Counted from the first letter of the stretch, positions 49,761-60,012 are shown. The stretch: 64,000 bases of DNA from Saprospiraceae bacterium (GCA_016717105.1 JADKGF010000052.1:52484-116483), one strand, 5' to 3'. Notes: generated by a model from the sequence alone, not told the origin. A program made the numbers and translations.

Positions 49761-51947
49761 ATGGGTTATATCAGAAGCGAGGCACTCAAAATCACACAAG
49801 ACAGGAAACCTGTTACTATCACAGAGCCTGCAGAAAGGCGATCAGAAATTTACAGTACAAATGTCTTTAATGATGCAGCAATGAGTCATTTCATGACTAA
49901 AGATGCTTACAATGCTGTGATGGATGCGATCAACCATGGAAAAAAAATAGATAGAAAAGCAGCAGATCAAGTTGCAAATGGCATGAAATCTTGGGCTATT
50001 TCTAAGGGAGCAACCCATTATACACATTGGTTTCAGCCATTAACTGGTGGTACTGCTGAAAAGCATGATGCCTTCTTTGAACCCAAAGGTGATGGTACTG
50101 CTGTAGATAAATTTGATGGTGGACAGTTAGTACAACAAGAGCCAGACGCATCTAGCTTCCCTAATGGTGGAATACGAAATACCTTTGAAGCTAGAGGATA
50201 TACCGCATGGGATCCATCATCACCAGCATTTATGATCGGTACGACTTTGTGCATTCCGACAATATTCGTGTCATACACAGGAGAAGCACTTGACAATAAG
50301 GTTCCTTTACTAAGGGCATTGCAAAGTATCGACCATTCAGCTACTGAAGTTGCTAGGTATTTTGACAAAAATGTAAACAAAGTCATTTCTACACTTGGAT
50401 GGGAACAGGAATATTTCCTAGTGGATAGTGCCCTAGCTGCATCCAGACCGGATCTCATGATGGCTGGCAGGCTACTATTGGGCCATGAAGCAGCCAAAGG
50501 ACAGCAACTAGAAGATCATTATTTTGGATCTATACCCGAGCGAGCACTTTCATTTATGAGAGAACTTGAAATCGAATGTATCAAATTGGGAATACCAGTC
50601 AAAACAAGACATAACGAAGTTGCACCTAATCAATTCGAATTGGCACCATTATACGAAGAAGCAAATCTAGCTGTAGATCACAATTCGTTGCTGATGGACT
50701 TGATGAGTAAAATAGCCATAAGACACAATTTCAAAGTACTCTTCCATGAAAAGCCATTTGCCGGTGTAAATGGATCAGGTAAACACAATAACTGGTCTTT
50801 GGCAACGGACACGGGTGTAAATCTGCTTAGTCCAGGAAAAACACCAAAAAGCAATCTGCAATTTTTAACATTTTTTATCAATACGATTAAAGCAGTCCAC
50901 GACCATGCTGACTTGTTGCGGGCATCTATAGCATCTGCCAATAATGACCATAGATTGGGTGCGAATGAGGCACCACCAGCTATTATATCTGTATTTATAG
51001 GAAAGCATCTCACAGAAGTGCTGGACGAACTCGAAAATGTCTCTGATGGTAGCTTGTCTCCCGAGGAAAAAACGGAACTTAAACTGAATGTAGTTGGCAA
51101 AATTCCTGAAATTCTTCTAGACAATACCGACAGAAATAGAACTTCGCCATTTGCATTTACAGGAAATAAATTTGAATTCCGAGCTGTAGGATCATCAGCC
51201 AATTGTGCAAAGGCGATGACAATCTTAAACATGATAGTTTCAGAACAACTTCGCAATTTCAAGATAGAAGTAGATATCTTGATCGAGAAAGGGATGAAAA
51301 AAGATGATGCCCTTTTTAATGTCTTGAGAGAATTGATAAAATCTTCTAAAAAAATACGCTTTGAAGGTGATGGATATAGCGAAGACTGGGTCAATGAAGC
51401 AAAAAAGAGAGGCCTGAATAATTTCAAATCAACACCGGAGGCACTCAAAGCTCAAATAAGTAAAAGCACGCTTAGCTTGTACGAGAAACACAGTATCATG
51501 AATAAGGTGGAAGTCGAAGCTAGATATGAAATTGAACTTGAAGAATATATCAAAAAAATTCAGATAGAAGGTCGAATATTGGGTGATATCGCAAGAAATC
51601 ATGTGATCCCTACAGCCATAACATATCAAAACACGCTTATTGCAAATGTTAAGGGTTTAAAAGATATTTTCGGAAATGAATTCGAGAAATATGCATCTGA
51701 ACAAATAAACCTGATCAGAGAAATTTCGGGTCATATCTCCACTATTATATCTACGGTAGATAAAATGACAGACGAACGTAAGAAGGCCAATAAAATAGAC
51801 CATGCAGACAAAAAAGCAGATGCCTATTGCAAAAATGTAAAACCACTCTTTGACAAAATAAGGTATGCATGCGATAAATTGGAGCTTCTGATAGATGATG
51901 AGTTGTGGCCATTGACCAAGTATAGAGAACTTTTATTTGTAAGATAA
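49761..51947 (+). CDS. glnN: Glutamine synthetase type III
   Basis: The 728-residue protein has the GSIII length and pattern: THYTHWFQPLTGGTAEKHDAF, WEQEYFLVD, RHNEVAPNQFELAP, GVNGSGKHNNWSL and RTSPFAFTGNKFEFRAVG, which carry the metal and substrate residues. It forms glutamine from glutamate and ammonia in the cytoplasm. GSIII is the main glutamine synthetase in many Bacteroidota. It is a monocistronic unit with its own terminator. Confidence 0.96.
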   Translation: MGYIRSEALKITQDRKPVTITEPAERRSEIYSTNVFNDAAMSHFMTKDAYNAVMDAINHGKKIDRKAADQVANGMKSWAISKGATHYTHWFQPLTGGTAEKHDAFFEPKGDGTAVDKFDGGQLVQQEPDASSFPNGGIRNTFEARGYTAWDPSSPAFMIGTTLCIPTIFVSYTGEALDNKVPLLRALQSIDHSATEVARYFDKNVNKVISTLGWEQEYFLVDSALAASRPDLMMAGRLLLGHEAAKGQQLEDHYFGSIPERALSFMRELEIECIKLGIPVKTRHNEVAPNQFELAPLYEEANLAVDHNSLLMDLMSKIAIRHNFKVLFHEKPFAGVNGSGKHNNWSLATDTGVNLLSPGKTPKSNLQFLTFFINTIKAVHDHADLLRASIASANNDHRLGANEAPPAIISVFIGKHLTEVLDELENVSDGSLSPEEKTELKLNVVGKIPEILLDNTDRNRTSPFAFTGNKFEFRAVGSSANCAKAMTILNMIVSEQLRNFKIEVDILIEKGMKKDDALFNVLRELIKSSKKIRFEGDGYSEDWVNEAKKRGLNNFKSTPEALKAQISKSTLSLYEKHSIMNKVEVEARYEIELEEYIKKIQIEGRILGDIARNHVIPTAITYQNTLIANVKGLKDIFGNEFEKYASEQINLIREISGHISTIISTVDKMTDERKKANKIDHADKKADAYCKNVKPLFDKIRYACDKLELLIDDELWPLTKYRELLFVR

Positions 51948-51968
51948 GTCATTTGAACTGCATATAAT

Positions 51969-52021
51969 AAAAAGTGTCAATCTATTTTTTCATACTGAAA
52001 ATTTAGATTGGCACTTTTTAG
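51969..52021 (+). terminator. Rho-independent terminator of glnN
   Basis: A 16-bp stem (one G-U) joins AAAAAGTGTCAATCTA (51969-51984) and TAGATTGGCACTTTTT (52004-52019), giving its own T run. It lies 21 bases after the stop. Confidence 0.83.
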
Positions 52022-52099
52022 TTTACAATCTTTTATAAACTTTGGATCTCAGATAATTTTGATAGAAGTTATCACTTTTTAAACAATCTTGCTAGAATG

Positions 52100-52107
52100 T
52101 AAGTTTG
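52100..52107 (+). promoter_or_regulatory. -7 promoter element for bshC
   Basis: TAAGTTTG matches TAnnTTTG, 35 bases before the ATG. Confidence 0.42.
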
Positions 52108-52142
52108 TTAGTGGATATGGTTTATAAACCCAAGCCCAATAT

Positions 52143-53732
52143 ATGAACATTTCGAAGGTTTCGTTTGATAAAATACAAGCACTTGCTTACAAAGATGTCT
52201 TTTATCAACATAACAGCCACCAACTCCGTGAATTTATCCAATTTGCACCTACTTTAGATGGGCTTTCTGAAGCCATCGAAGCGCGTGGGCATCATCCAAT
52301 AGATAGGACGCTGTTGGTAAACACATTGGCAAGTCAATATGCCAATTTAGATACCTCTGAAATTCAATATCAGAATATATACAAGCTAAAAGACGAAAAT
52401 ACTTTCACGGTCATCACCGCGCACCAGCCTGCATTAGTTGGTGGACCTGCTTACTACTTCTACAAAATATTTTCTACAATCAATCTGGCGAACCAACTTA
52501 ACCAACAGCATCCTAATTGTAATTTTGTACCTGTTTTTATCAATGGCGCTGAAGATCATGACTTCGATGAAATAAAATCTGTGAATCTTTTTGGCAAGAC
52601 AATCACATGGGATACTGACCAATCAGGGCCCGTAGGTCGCTTTTCTACCCTGCAGTTGAGTGAAACATTACTGCAAATAAAGGAAATATTAGGTGACAGT
52701 CCACAAGCAAATCAGATTTTTTCTATATTTGATAAGGCAGCTAAAAACGCTTCATCTTATAATGACTTTGTCTTGAGTTGGGTCAATGATTTTTTTAGCG
52801 AGTATGGCGTGCTTGTTTTCAATATGGATCATGCAGATCTGAAAAAGGCATTCATACCGATAATGGAGAAAGAAATCATCCATAAAATCAGCGAGTCACA
52901 TGTCCAAAAAACACAAGAACAACTACTACAATTTGGATTCAAACCACAAGCATTTGCTAGAGACATCAATTTATTTTACATAAATGGCGCTTCTCGCGAA
53001 AGAATCATTTACGAAAACAGTATTTATAAGATTAACAATCAAGACATTACATTTACAGAACAGGAGATCATTGACCATTTGCATCAATTTCCAGAGAGAT
53101 TCTCTCCGAATGTAATACTTCGACCGCTTTATCAGGAATATATACTTCCCAATATCGCCTATATCGGTGGAGGCGGAGAATTGGCCTATTGGTTGGAAAG
53201 GAAAAGCCAATTTGCTTATTTTGGGGTATTTTATCCTGTGCTTATAAGACGCAACTCCGTCATGATAATCCCTAAATCAATCCAAAAGTTGATGGAAAAA
53301 CTCCATTTAACAGAAGAAGACATTCTATTGGATGATGATAAATTAATAACACTTTATCTTGAAAAAAATACTGGCCACAACTTTCACTTGAATAGCGAGA
53401 TCAAGCAGACATCAAAAATATTTGATGCAATATCCGAAACTGCCAAAAGCATCGACCCGACATTAGAGATGACTGTCAAAGGTGAAGGTCATAAAGTTGC
53501 CAAAATTCTTGAAGGCATTGAAAGCCGATTGAAACGGGTATTGAAACAAAAAGAAGAAACCAATATCCAACAAATCAGAACGATTAAAGCCAAGCTTTTC
53601 CCTAATCACGGTTTGCAAGAAAGGACAGATTCATACTTACAATTTCTTGTAACTGAAGGGCCTGAATTGAACAAAACGCTTATTTCGGCACTAAACCCAC
53701 TTGAAAAAGAATTTTTGATCTTCTACTTGTAG
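52143..53732 (+). CDS. bshC: Bacillithiol biosynthesis cysteine-adding enzyme BshC
   Basis: The 529-residue protein has the BshC features TAHQPALVGGPAYYFYKI, VPVFINGAEDHDFDEI and LPNIAYIGGGGELAYWLERK near the middle, with a C-terminal coiled coil (LKRVLKQKEETNIQQ). BshC joins Cys to glucosaminyl malate, the last step of bacillithiol synthesis in the cytoplasm. Length matches. It implies a bacillithiol redox buffer, so the DinB-fold protein at 13864 could be a transferase for it (inference). It is convergent with holA, with four bases between stops. Confidence 0.93.
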   Translation: MNISKVSFDKIQALAYKDVFYQHNSHQLREFIQFAPTLDGLSEAIEARGHHPIDRTLLVNTLASQYANLDTSEIQYQNIYKLKDENTFTVITAHQPALVGGPAYYFYKIFSTINLANQLNQQHPNCNFVPVFINGAEDHDFDEIKSVNLFGKTITWDTDQSGPVGRFSTLQLSETLLQIKEILGDSPQANQIFSIFDKAAKNASSYNDFVLSWVNDFFSEYGVLVFNMDHADLKKAFIPIMEKEIIHKISESHVQKTQEQLLQFGFKPQAFARDINLFYINGASRERIIYENSIYKINNQDITFTEQEIIDHLHQFPERFSPNVILRPLYQEYILPNIAYIGGGGELAYWLERKSQFAYFGVFYPVLIRRNSVMIIPKSIQKLMEKLHLTEEDILLDDDKLITLYLEKNTGHNFHLNSEIKQTSKIFDAISETAKSIDPTLEMTVKGEGHKVAKILEGIESRLKRVLKQKEETNIQQIRTIKAKLFPNHGLQERTDSYLQFLVTEGPELNKTLISALNPLEKEFLIFYL

Positions 53733-53736
53733 GAAA

Positions 53737-54735
53737 TTAGTACATAAATGAAATTAGTAAGTCTTCAAGAATGGATGCATCATCAGGATTTCTGCTGCCA
53801 ACACCTTTAATATTTTTGTCTGCATTCGTCAATGCCTGAAAAATGCGTCGCAATTGACCAAAAGAATAAAGTTGAGCTGCGTCCCTGTATTCCTTTAGAT
53901 AAAATGCTGGCACACCGACTAATTTTGCTAATTCTGTATCTGACGACTTTCCATGATATTTTGTAATTAGGACTTTGTTAAAAAATCCAAAAAGTGTAGT
54001 TATCGTATAAATTGTTGGATTGGCATCAGGATTTTGGGCATAATGTTGGAAAATAAGTGCGGCTTTTGTAAAATTCTTCTGACCTACAACTTTTGCCAAT
54101 TCATACACATCAAAATCCTTGGATATCCCGATTTGCTCTTTAATATCATCAACTGAAATGCTCTTGCCAGGCGCAAGATTGAGACATAACTTGTCCAGTT
54201 CGTTAGTTATCTTACTAAGATCAGCACCCAAATACTCAGCTAAGATGTTTGCCGCATTGGAGTCGATGCTATATCCCTCGGTTTTTACACGCTCACTTAT
54301 CCATCCTGCTATCTGATGATCCTTCAATTTTGTAGATTCAAAAACAATGGCTTTTTTATCCAATAATTTGGCAAACGTCGTCCTTTTGTCTAACTTTTTG
54401 TACTTGTGGGCAATCACAAGTATTGTGGAATGCGAAGGATTTTCCAAGTAAATGCTGAGATCCTGGATACCTCTCATGTCTTGGGCTTCACGCAAGATTA
54501 TCACTCGGTAAGATGACATCATCGGAAATTGCCTAGCCTCATCAACGATCATTTTGACTTCGGCATCTTTTCCATAAAGAATAACTTGATTAAATGATTG
54601 TTCAGCTTCGGTGAGGACATTTTTTTCTATATATTCACAAATCTTATCTATGTAGAAAGGTTCTTCGCCATGCAAAAAATAAACAGGACTGTACTTTCCG
54701 CCTTTTATTTCCTTAATGATCTGATCAAAAGTCAT
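53737..54735 (-). CDS. holA: DNA polymerase III subunit delta
   Basis: The 332-residue protein starts MTFDQIIKEIKGGKYSPVYFLHGEEPFYID, the usual HolA opening. It then has VIILREAQDM, KLDKRTTFAKLLDKKAIVFE and the helical clamp-loader collar (YAQNPDANPTIYTITTLFGFF). It loads the sliding clamp as part of the clamp loader. It is divergent from the tRNA-Ala gene. Confidence 0.92.
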   Translation of the reverse strand: MTFDQIIKEIKGGKYSPVYFLHGEEPFYIDKICEYIEKNVLTEAEQSFNQVILYGKDAEVKMIVDEARQFPMMSSYRVIILREAQDMRGIQDLSIYLENPSHSTILVIAHKYKKLDKRTTFAKLLDKKAIVFESTKLKDHQIAGWISERVKTEGYSIDSNAANILAEYLGADLSKITNELDKLCLNLAPGKSISVDDIKEQIGISKDFDVYELAKVVGQKNFTKAALIFQHYAQNPDANPTIYTITTLFGFFNKVLITKYHGKSSDTELAKLVGVPAFYLKEYRDAAQLYSFGQLRRIFQALTNADKNIKGVGSRNPDDASILEDLLISFMY

Positions 54736-54777
54736 GAAAAATAATGAAGTCCGTTAAAAAATTGATAGATAATGGTA

Positions 54778-54785
54778 CAAAGATA
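54778..54785 (-). promoter_or_regulatory. -7 promoter element for holA
   Basis: The minus strand reads TATCTTTG, 42 bases before the ATG at 54735. Spacing to any TTG is not canonical. Confidence 0.45.
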
Positions 54786-54796
54786 AAATTTGTTTT

Positions 54797-54804
54797 TACT
54801 TTTG
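54797..54804 (+). promoter_or_regulatory. -7 promoter element for tRNA-Ala
   Basis: TACTTTTG matches TAnnTTTG and sits 21 bases upstream of the tRNA 5' end. It is divergent from the holA element 11 bases away. Confidence 0.48.
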
Positions 54805-54825
54805 CATGCCTACTCAAATTTATAT

Positions 54826-54899
54826 GGGGAATTAGCTCAGTTGGCTAGAGCGCTACGCTGGCAGCGTAGAGGTCACCGGTTCGAGACCGGTATTCTCCA
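54826..54899 (+). tRNA. tRNA-Ala (anticodon GGC)
   Basis: The 74-base cloverleaf has acceptor GGGGAAT/ATTCTCC (one G-U), D arm GCTC/GAGC, anticodon stem CTACG/CGTAG with loop CTGGCAG (anticodon GGC), and T arm ACCGG/CCGGT. CCA is not encoded. The gap from here to 55156 holds no convincing gene. Confidence 0.95.
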
Positions 54900-55156
54900 C
54901 ATCCACACAAAACACTTACAATCAAATATTTATCCATTACGAATAACGTAGATGTTTAATTTAGACCCTTTCCAAATTAATTATTCTCCACTGTTTTGCA
55001 GTAAGAAAATAATGGATCAGTATAGATGTATGTCTCTGTTCTTTTTGTTTTCAGCCAATTCAGAAAATACTCATTTTTCTTACTTTCCTTTGCAAAATTT
55101 GATATTTTATCAAAATCCTTCTTTAAGATTGGCCTTGTGTGGTTTTGATGTACTGT

Positions 55157-56323
55157 TCAACTGGATGAGCCTGTAGGCTTTTTACCATCAGGCATGGTAA
55201 TCAACATTGGTTTGGAAATAGCACCAGGCTTGAGGTCATAGATAGCAAAATAGGTATCAGGATCCAAGTCGTCAGCAGCAAAAAATGTATTGTTGCTATT
55301 TTGGTTTTTTACTCGACCACCATTGGCATATGAAGGTACGGACTTTACAGAGTATTTTTTAACGGCATTTTCGAAACTTAAAGAGTCGATGGTTATCAGT
55401 TGACGAACAGAATCCAGCAATACCTTGGTTTTATCCAAATCGGCTTGAGTTATCTCCGGCTTTATAAGTACGTGTCTGGCACGAACAGAGTTGCCACGTC
55501 GTTCTATAAGTTGTATAAAGTGATATCCAAATTCTGTCTCTATGATATCAGAAATTTCATCTTTTGCGAGTGAGAAAACTGTGGCTTCGAATTCAGGTAC
55601 ATAGACACCTCTTTTTGCAAAACCCAAATCTCCACCACGTGCAGCTGATCCTGGATCTTGCGAATTTTTGGTCGCTATATCAGCAAATGTTTCAGTGCCA
55701 TTTACTACTTTTTCTCTTAGGATTTTTATTTTATCCAAGGCCTTTTGTCTCTCTATATCATTGACCAATGGTAGTGAAACGATTTCAGAAATCTCCATTT
55801 CTGACTTAAAATAAGGTAAAGAGTCCGATGGAACATTCTTGAAGAACTTTTCGACTTCCTTCGGCGTTATTTCGATTTCAGAAATGAGCTTATGTTGCAT
55901 TTTTTCTGCAAGGATTTTGTGTTTTTGATCATCACGATATCGTTCTTTCATTTCGGCAACTGAAGCGCCATAATATTCCTCAAAAAAAGCTTCATCCCCA
56001 TTCATTTGTCTTAATACGGATTCAAACCTATAATCCAGTTGTGTCTCCACTTCTGCATCTGTGATCTCTACACTGTCAATTTTTGCATGATAGATCACCA
56101 ATTTTTGTGCAATCATATTGTCTAAGATAACACACTTTATGTCATCGCTCACGCCTGGATCTTTTGATTTTGCATATGCAAATTCTTCCTCTATCTCTGA
56201 AAGTAGGATGTATTCACTTCCGACTTTAGCAATCACCTTATCGACCAACTGTGTATAACCTTGAAATACAAAACAAGTCATAAAACAAACCACTAATATT
56301 ATATTTCCGCCTCTTATTATCAT
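55157..56323 (-). CDS. SurA-like periplasmic peptidylprolyl isomerase / chaperone
   Basis: The 388-residue protein has a signal peptide (NIILVVCFMTCFVFQGYTQ), a SurA N-terminal domain (VDKVIAKVGSEYILLSEIEEEF), one parvulin domain with GSAARGGDLGFAKRGVYVPEFE and GYHFIQLIERRG, and a second ARHVLIKPE start. It chaperones outer membrane proteins in the periplasm. It is the last of three related genes on this strand. Confidence 0.9.
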   Translation of the reverse strand: MIIRGGNIILVVCFMTCFVFQGYTQLVDKVIAKVGSEYILLSEIEEEFAYAKSKDPGVSDDIKCVILDNMIAQKLVIYHAKIDSVEITDAEVETQLDYRFESVLRQMNGDEAFFEEYYGASVAEMKERYRDDQKHKILAEKMQHKLISEIEITPKEVEKFFKNVPSDSLPYFKSEMEISEIVSLPLVNDIERQKALDKIKILREKVVNGTETFADIATKNSQDPGSAARGGDLGFAKRGVYVPEFEATVFSLAKDEISDIIETEFGYHFIQLIERRGNSVRARHVLIKPEITQADLDKTKVLLDSVRQLITIDSLSFENAVKKYSVKSVPSYANGGRVKNQNSNNTFFAADDLDPDTYFAIYDLKPGAISKPMLITMPDGKKPTGSSS

Positions 56324-56341
56324 CTTAATATTTTAATTTAT

Positions 56342-57182
56342 TTAATAAATTTCAAAATCCTTATCTGCAATTCCGTTTTCATACAATTGTTGTCTATAAT
56401 TTTTCAATAATGCAATTTTCCTTTCACTAAGAATTGTTTTTGCAATCTTGGCATCAATATAATCAAACGGTGGAATTTTGTTTTCGTCGTAATATTTCAG
56501 AATTTTAACAAAATATTCAAATTCTTTGTTCTTTTCTTGATAGACGCGACCTGTTGATATTTTTTCGGGATCGATCATATTGGTAGGAACTAAAGATACC
56601 ACATCTTCAATGGTCATATACATCGCTGTATCGATATGATGATATACGGCTTTGTCCTTGATCAAAAACATCGCCTCAGTCAGGTCAGATTTGCCTAATG
56701 CTTTATAAATATTCTTAATATCACTACTTGGCAGGTACTTTTGCAATAATGCACTTTAAAACTGGGTGTGAAAGCAGATACTGTGCTTTGTTCTTTTCAT
56801 AAAAAGCGACCTTTTCTGCAATTGAGATCAACGTATCTAATCGCATGTCTATGAGTTTTTTCTCATAATTATATACCAATAAAGACGCTCTATATTCTTC
56901 CACCAATTTATTGAGATTGATATCTGCTGCCACATTTTTGTCAGCTTCTCGAATCATCAAATTTTCAACAATCCAGTTTTGAACATATCCATCTACAATG
57001 GCGGCACTATCTGTAGGTGAAGTACCATCATGTACTAGCTCCTCCAACTGGGACTTAAAAAGATATTGCTCACCTACTCTAGCAACAACTGGATCTTTTG
57101 CATTATCATTAAAGAGTCCATCCTTACATCCAGGATGTAAAAATATCACAAAGCCTATTATAATAAAAAACCTATATCTCAA
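56342..57182 (-). CDS. SurA-related lipoprotein (one frameshift)
   Basis: Two overlapping frames join at 56724-56746 to about 280 residues. The N-terminus carries a lipoprotein signal (IGFVIFLHPGCKD). Then comes a SurA-like helical segment DPVVARVGEQYLFKSQLEELV. No clear parvulin catalytic domain follows. It lies between two parvulin genes with 18-base and 6-base gaps, so it is in one operon with them and probably a dedicated partner chaperone. Confidence 0.72.
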
Positions 57183-57188
57183 TATGAC

Positions 57189-59126
57189 TTATTTCTTTAG
57201 TGCGTGGATTACATCCTTGTAGATGACCACATTAATTTCTTTTGTCAGGGACTTGATCCATTCCTTTTCTAGGTAATCTTGATAATCAGCCACAACGTAT
57301 CCGCGTGCTTCTGACAGTGTTTTTGACCTACTTGGGATTAGGTTTTTGATCTTTAGAAATGAATAAGTTGTTTTGCTAGGATCTGCTTGTAAAGGAGACA
57401 TTGCGCCATCTTTCCATTCCAGACTTGCTAGTTCTTTGCTTCCCTTTTCGTACTGTGCTTCATTAGTGGCAACTATCTTTTTCTTTTTATTGAATTTTTT
57501 ATCCAATTTAGAAAAATCATCTTTTGCTACAAACTTATAAATCTTTTCAGCTGTATCCTTATCTACATCTGATATTTTCACTTCGGTGACACCGGCTTTC
57601 TCAGGCCAGATATAATTGTTTTTTACATTTTCAAAAAATGATTTAATGCCAGTTGTATCTTGATTGGCCTTATCCCAAACATGAATTTTTGTAGCTTCAA
57701 AGAGCAAAATTCCTTCTTCGTACTCACGCATTAGAGATTTAAAATCAGGGTATTTCACCTCAAGATTTTTTTCTTCGTAAGCCATTGCCGACTCATTTAC
57801 GTATTCATTAAACAACTCATCCACTGTTTCATAGAGTGGCTTGGATTTATCATATTTGAGTCTTGTTTTTGTGTTTTTCTTACAAAAATTGGCAAAATCG
57901 CTTATTTTATATACTTGATCGCCTCCTAATGAAAACAACATTTTGTCATCTGCCACAGGGCTTGGAGACCATTTATAGGAATAAAACTCTTCATTAAGCC
58001 CATTGGTAAACTTAGATAATTCAAATTTATCTTGTTTGTATCCAGCCGCCTTTTTGATATCCTCGACCAGTTTAATTTTTGCTGCATCAAACCGCTGATC
58101 TTTATTGATCTGTGATTTCATTTTCCTGATAAATATATCATAGGAGTCCTGAGCAGGTTTATTTATCCTTTTGATGATATGCCATCCAGACTTAGTCATT
58201 ACCGGTGGCGCTATCTGTCCGTTGGTTGTGATACGAAATGCTGCATCTTCAAAGATTTTATCATACATATTGATACCAAAAGGTGGTAACTTACCACCAT
58301 TTTTTGATGTATTTTTATCTACAGAATATTGCGCCGCCAGTTTATCAAAATCCGCACCTGCATTTGCAGCATTGTAGATACTGTCAGCAAGTTTTGCTTT
58401 TTCGGGATCAATCAAAATATGAGCTACTTCAATTGTACCTCTTGCTGGACGTTTGCTTAATACTTTTATAATGTGAAAACCAATTCTCGTCTCTATGATG
58501 TCTGAAACTTGTCCAATTGGTGTAGTGTATAACGCAGTCTCTAGCGCATAAAACCCAGAAGGTAATTTGGCTGTAAAGAATCCCATTTGTCCTCCTTTTG
58601 TAGCAGACGACTTGTCCTGAGAAAACTCCTTGGCGGCATCTTCAAATTTCATTCCTCCTACCAGTTTAGATTTCACTTCACGCAATTTATCTTTTGCTTC
58701 TTCTTTGACAATATGGGTTGTATTCTCAGGTACAGGAATGAAAATGTGAGCGAATTCGACATCTTCTCCCATACGGCTGTACAACTCTTTAAGCAAAAAA
58801 TCTGTCACTTCCTTATCGATCAGATAGGAGCTGGCTAATTGTCTCCTGTAACCATCCAATTCGGTCTTTAGTGCAGATATGGTATCCAACCTAAGTTCTT
58901 TGGCCTTTTCGACTTTGAGTTTGAATTTTGTATAAAGATCTAAATAATCATTGATGCTTTTTTCTGAATAATCAGCATCAGCACCGTTATTTTTTTCATA
59001 AATGTATTTGAATTCAGACACTTTTACCTCGCTGTTTCCAACGCGCATGAGTATCGGGTCATTTTGTGCAAATAGTTGGCAACTAAAAAATACTATACCA
59101 ACAAAACTTATTAATCTGTAAAACAT
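57189..59126 (-). CDS. PpiD/SurA-like peptidylprolyl isomerase with two parvulin domains
   Basis: The 645-residue protein has a signal peptide (LISFVGIVFFSCQLFAQ), a SurA N-terminal domain (PILMRVGNSEVKVSEFKY), parvulin 1 (VEFAHIFIPVP ... SATKGGQMGFFTAKLPSGFY ... GFHIIKVLSKRPA) and parvulin 2 (IEVAHILIDPE ... GGKLPPFGINMYDKIFEDAAF). A long C-terminal region follows. It is likely a periplasmic folding factor. It is first in the three-gene run. Confidence 0.9.
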   Translation of the reverse strand: MFYRLISFVGIVFFSCQLFAQNDPILMRVGNSEVKVSEFKYIYEKNNGADADYSEKSINDYLDLYTKFKLKVEKAKELRLDTISALKTELDGYRRQLASSYLIDKEVTDFLLKELYSRMGEDVEFAHIFIPVPENTTHIVKEEAKDKLREVKSKLVGGMKFEDAAKEFSQDKSSATKGGQMGFFTAKLPSGFYALETALYTTPIGQVSDIIETRIGFHIIKVLSKRPARGTIEVAHILIDPEKAKLADSIYNAANAGADFDKLAAQYSVDKNTSKNGGKLPPFGINMYDKIFEDAAFRITTNGQIAPPVMTKSGWHIIKRINKPAQDSYDIFIRKMKSQINKDQRFDAAKIKLVEDIKKAAGYKQDKFELSKFTNGLNEEFYSYKWSPSPVADDKMLFSLGGDQVYKISDFANFCKKNTKTRLKYDKSKPLYETVDELFNEYVNESAMAYEEKNLEVKYPDFKSLMREYEEGILLFEATKIHVWDKANQDTTGIKSFFENVKNNYIWPEKAGVTEVKISDVDKDTAEKIYKFVAKDDFSKLDKKFNKKKKIVATNEAQYEKGSKELASLEWKDGAMSPLQADPSKTTYSFLKIKNLIPSRSKTLSEARGYVVADYQDYLEKEWIKSLTKEINVVIYKDVIHALKK

Positions 59127-59162
59127 AATTATTAATCTGAATAGCTAAAATTTATAAAAACG

Positions 59163-59170
59163 CAAAAATA
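59163..59170 (-). promoter_or_regulatory. -7 promoter element of the chaperone operon
   Basis: The minus strand reads TATTTTTG, 36 bases before the ATG at 59126. Flanking DNA is nearly pure A/T, so the match could be chance. Confidence 0.38.
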
Positions 59171-59230
59171 GAAAAAAAAAATATATATATCAATAGAAAT
59201 TTACCTTCGACCTACCATCATTGCAATAAT

Positions 59231-59737
59231 TTAAGTATATAGTTTACGTAAGATTTTCCTAAGTGTGACTTCAGAATCAGATTCAACTTTAACCCTAATC
59301 TGTGCTTTGCTATATATGGGTTTTCTGTTTTTTAGTAACTCCTTCAGTTTAGACTTGATTTCTTTGTCTGATTTCCCATCAGTAAGCGGCCGTATTACTT
59401 CACTTTGGGACAATCTTTCGGTTAGCGCATCAATACTTGCCTGTAGCCAAATAGTTTTACCTTTGGAATTCAATATGTCTATCAAATCATTATGACATGT
59501 TAGGCCGCCGCCAGTCGCAACTACTACATGGGACAATTTCCAATTTGCCATCAGCTCATGTTCCAAATCTCTGAATCGGGCTTCTCCATGTTTAGTAAAA
59601 ATATCGCTTACCTTCATTCCTTCCATATCTTCAATGATTGCATCCGTATCGAAAAACGGCATTTGAAGATGTTCGGCAAGTTGAAGGCCCAAAGTAGATT
59701 TGCCACTACACGGCATTCCTATTAAAAATATGGTCAT
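59231..59737 (-). CDS. aroK: Shikimate kinase
   Basis: The 168-residue protein has the P-loop GMPCSGKSTLG at 7-17, the shikimate-binding FDTDAIIED, ARFRDLEHELM and VATGGGLTCH, and a lid with RPLTDG. It phosphorylates shikimate in aromatic amino acid synthesis. aroC, a later step of the same pathway, is divergent on the other side of a 416-base gap. Confidence 0.95.
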   Translation of the reverse strand: MTIFLIGMPCSGKSTLGLQLAEHLQMPFFDTDAIIEDMEGMKVSDIFTKHGEARFRDLEHELMANWKLSHVVVATGGGLTCHNDLIDILNSKGKTIWLQASIDALTERLSQSEVIRPLTDGKSDKEIKSKLKELLKNRKPIYSKAQIRVKVESDSEVTLRKILRKLYT

Positions 59738-59896
59738 GAACGCATGATTGTTGTATTCTATAAATGATAGAAACGATGTTATGGTTTACAGATATTGCGT
59801 GTATGTATAACAAATTGCATATTTCAAAATCTGAAATTTTATTTTCTTTGATTTAAAACATTATTAATAAGTTCACTAAAACCTTAACTTGCAACT

Positions 59897-60012
59897 GTTA
59901 AGCTTTGTCGCTCAAGCCGCGACGGGCTTTTACTTTTGCTTGCCAAAAAGTAAACAAAAAACGCTAGTTCCGATAAATCGCTCCGCGTACCGGAACAGCC
60001 TGCCCGCTTAAC
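59897..60012. repeat. Structured 116-base intergenic element with terminal inverted repeats
   Basis: In the gap 59738-60153, this stretch is much richer in G+C than its flanks. It is bounded by 7-bp inverted repeats GTTAAGC (59897-59903) and GCTTAAC (60006-60012). It contains three hairpins: AAGCC/GGCTT (59914-59929), TTTACTTTT/AAAAGTAAA (59929-59954) and GTTCCG/CGGAAC (59967-59996). From memory it resembles a dispersed intergenic repeat seen in many Bacteroidota genomes. Only one copy is in this window. The rest of the gap is AT-rich and empty. Confidence 0.6.

Noticed and set aside
50678..51448. Long minus-strand ORF of 256 codons
   Set aside because: It lies wholly inside glnN in antisense and shows no family features.
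54952..55176. Possible 74-residue gene after tRNA-Ala
   Set aside because: No start context, no recognisable protein pattern, and its end overlaps the stop of the SurA-like gene on the other strand.
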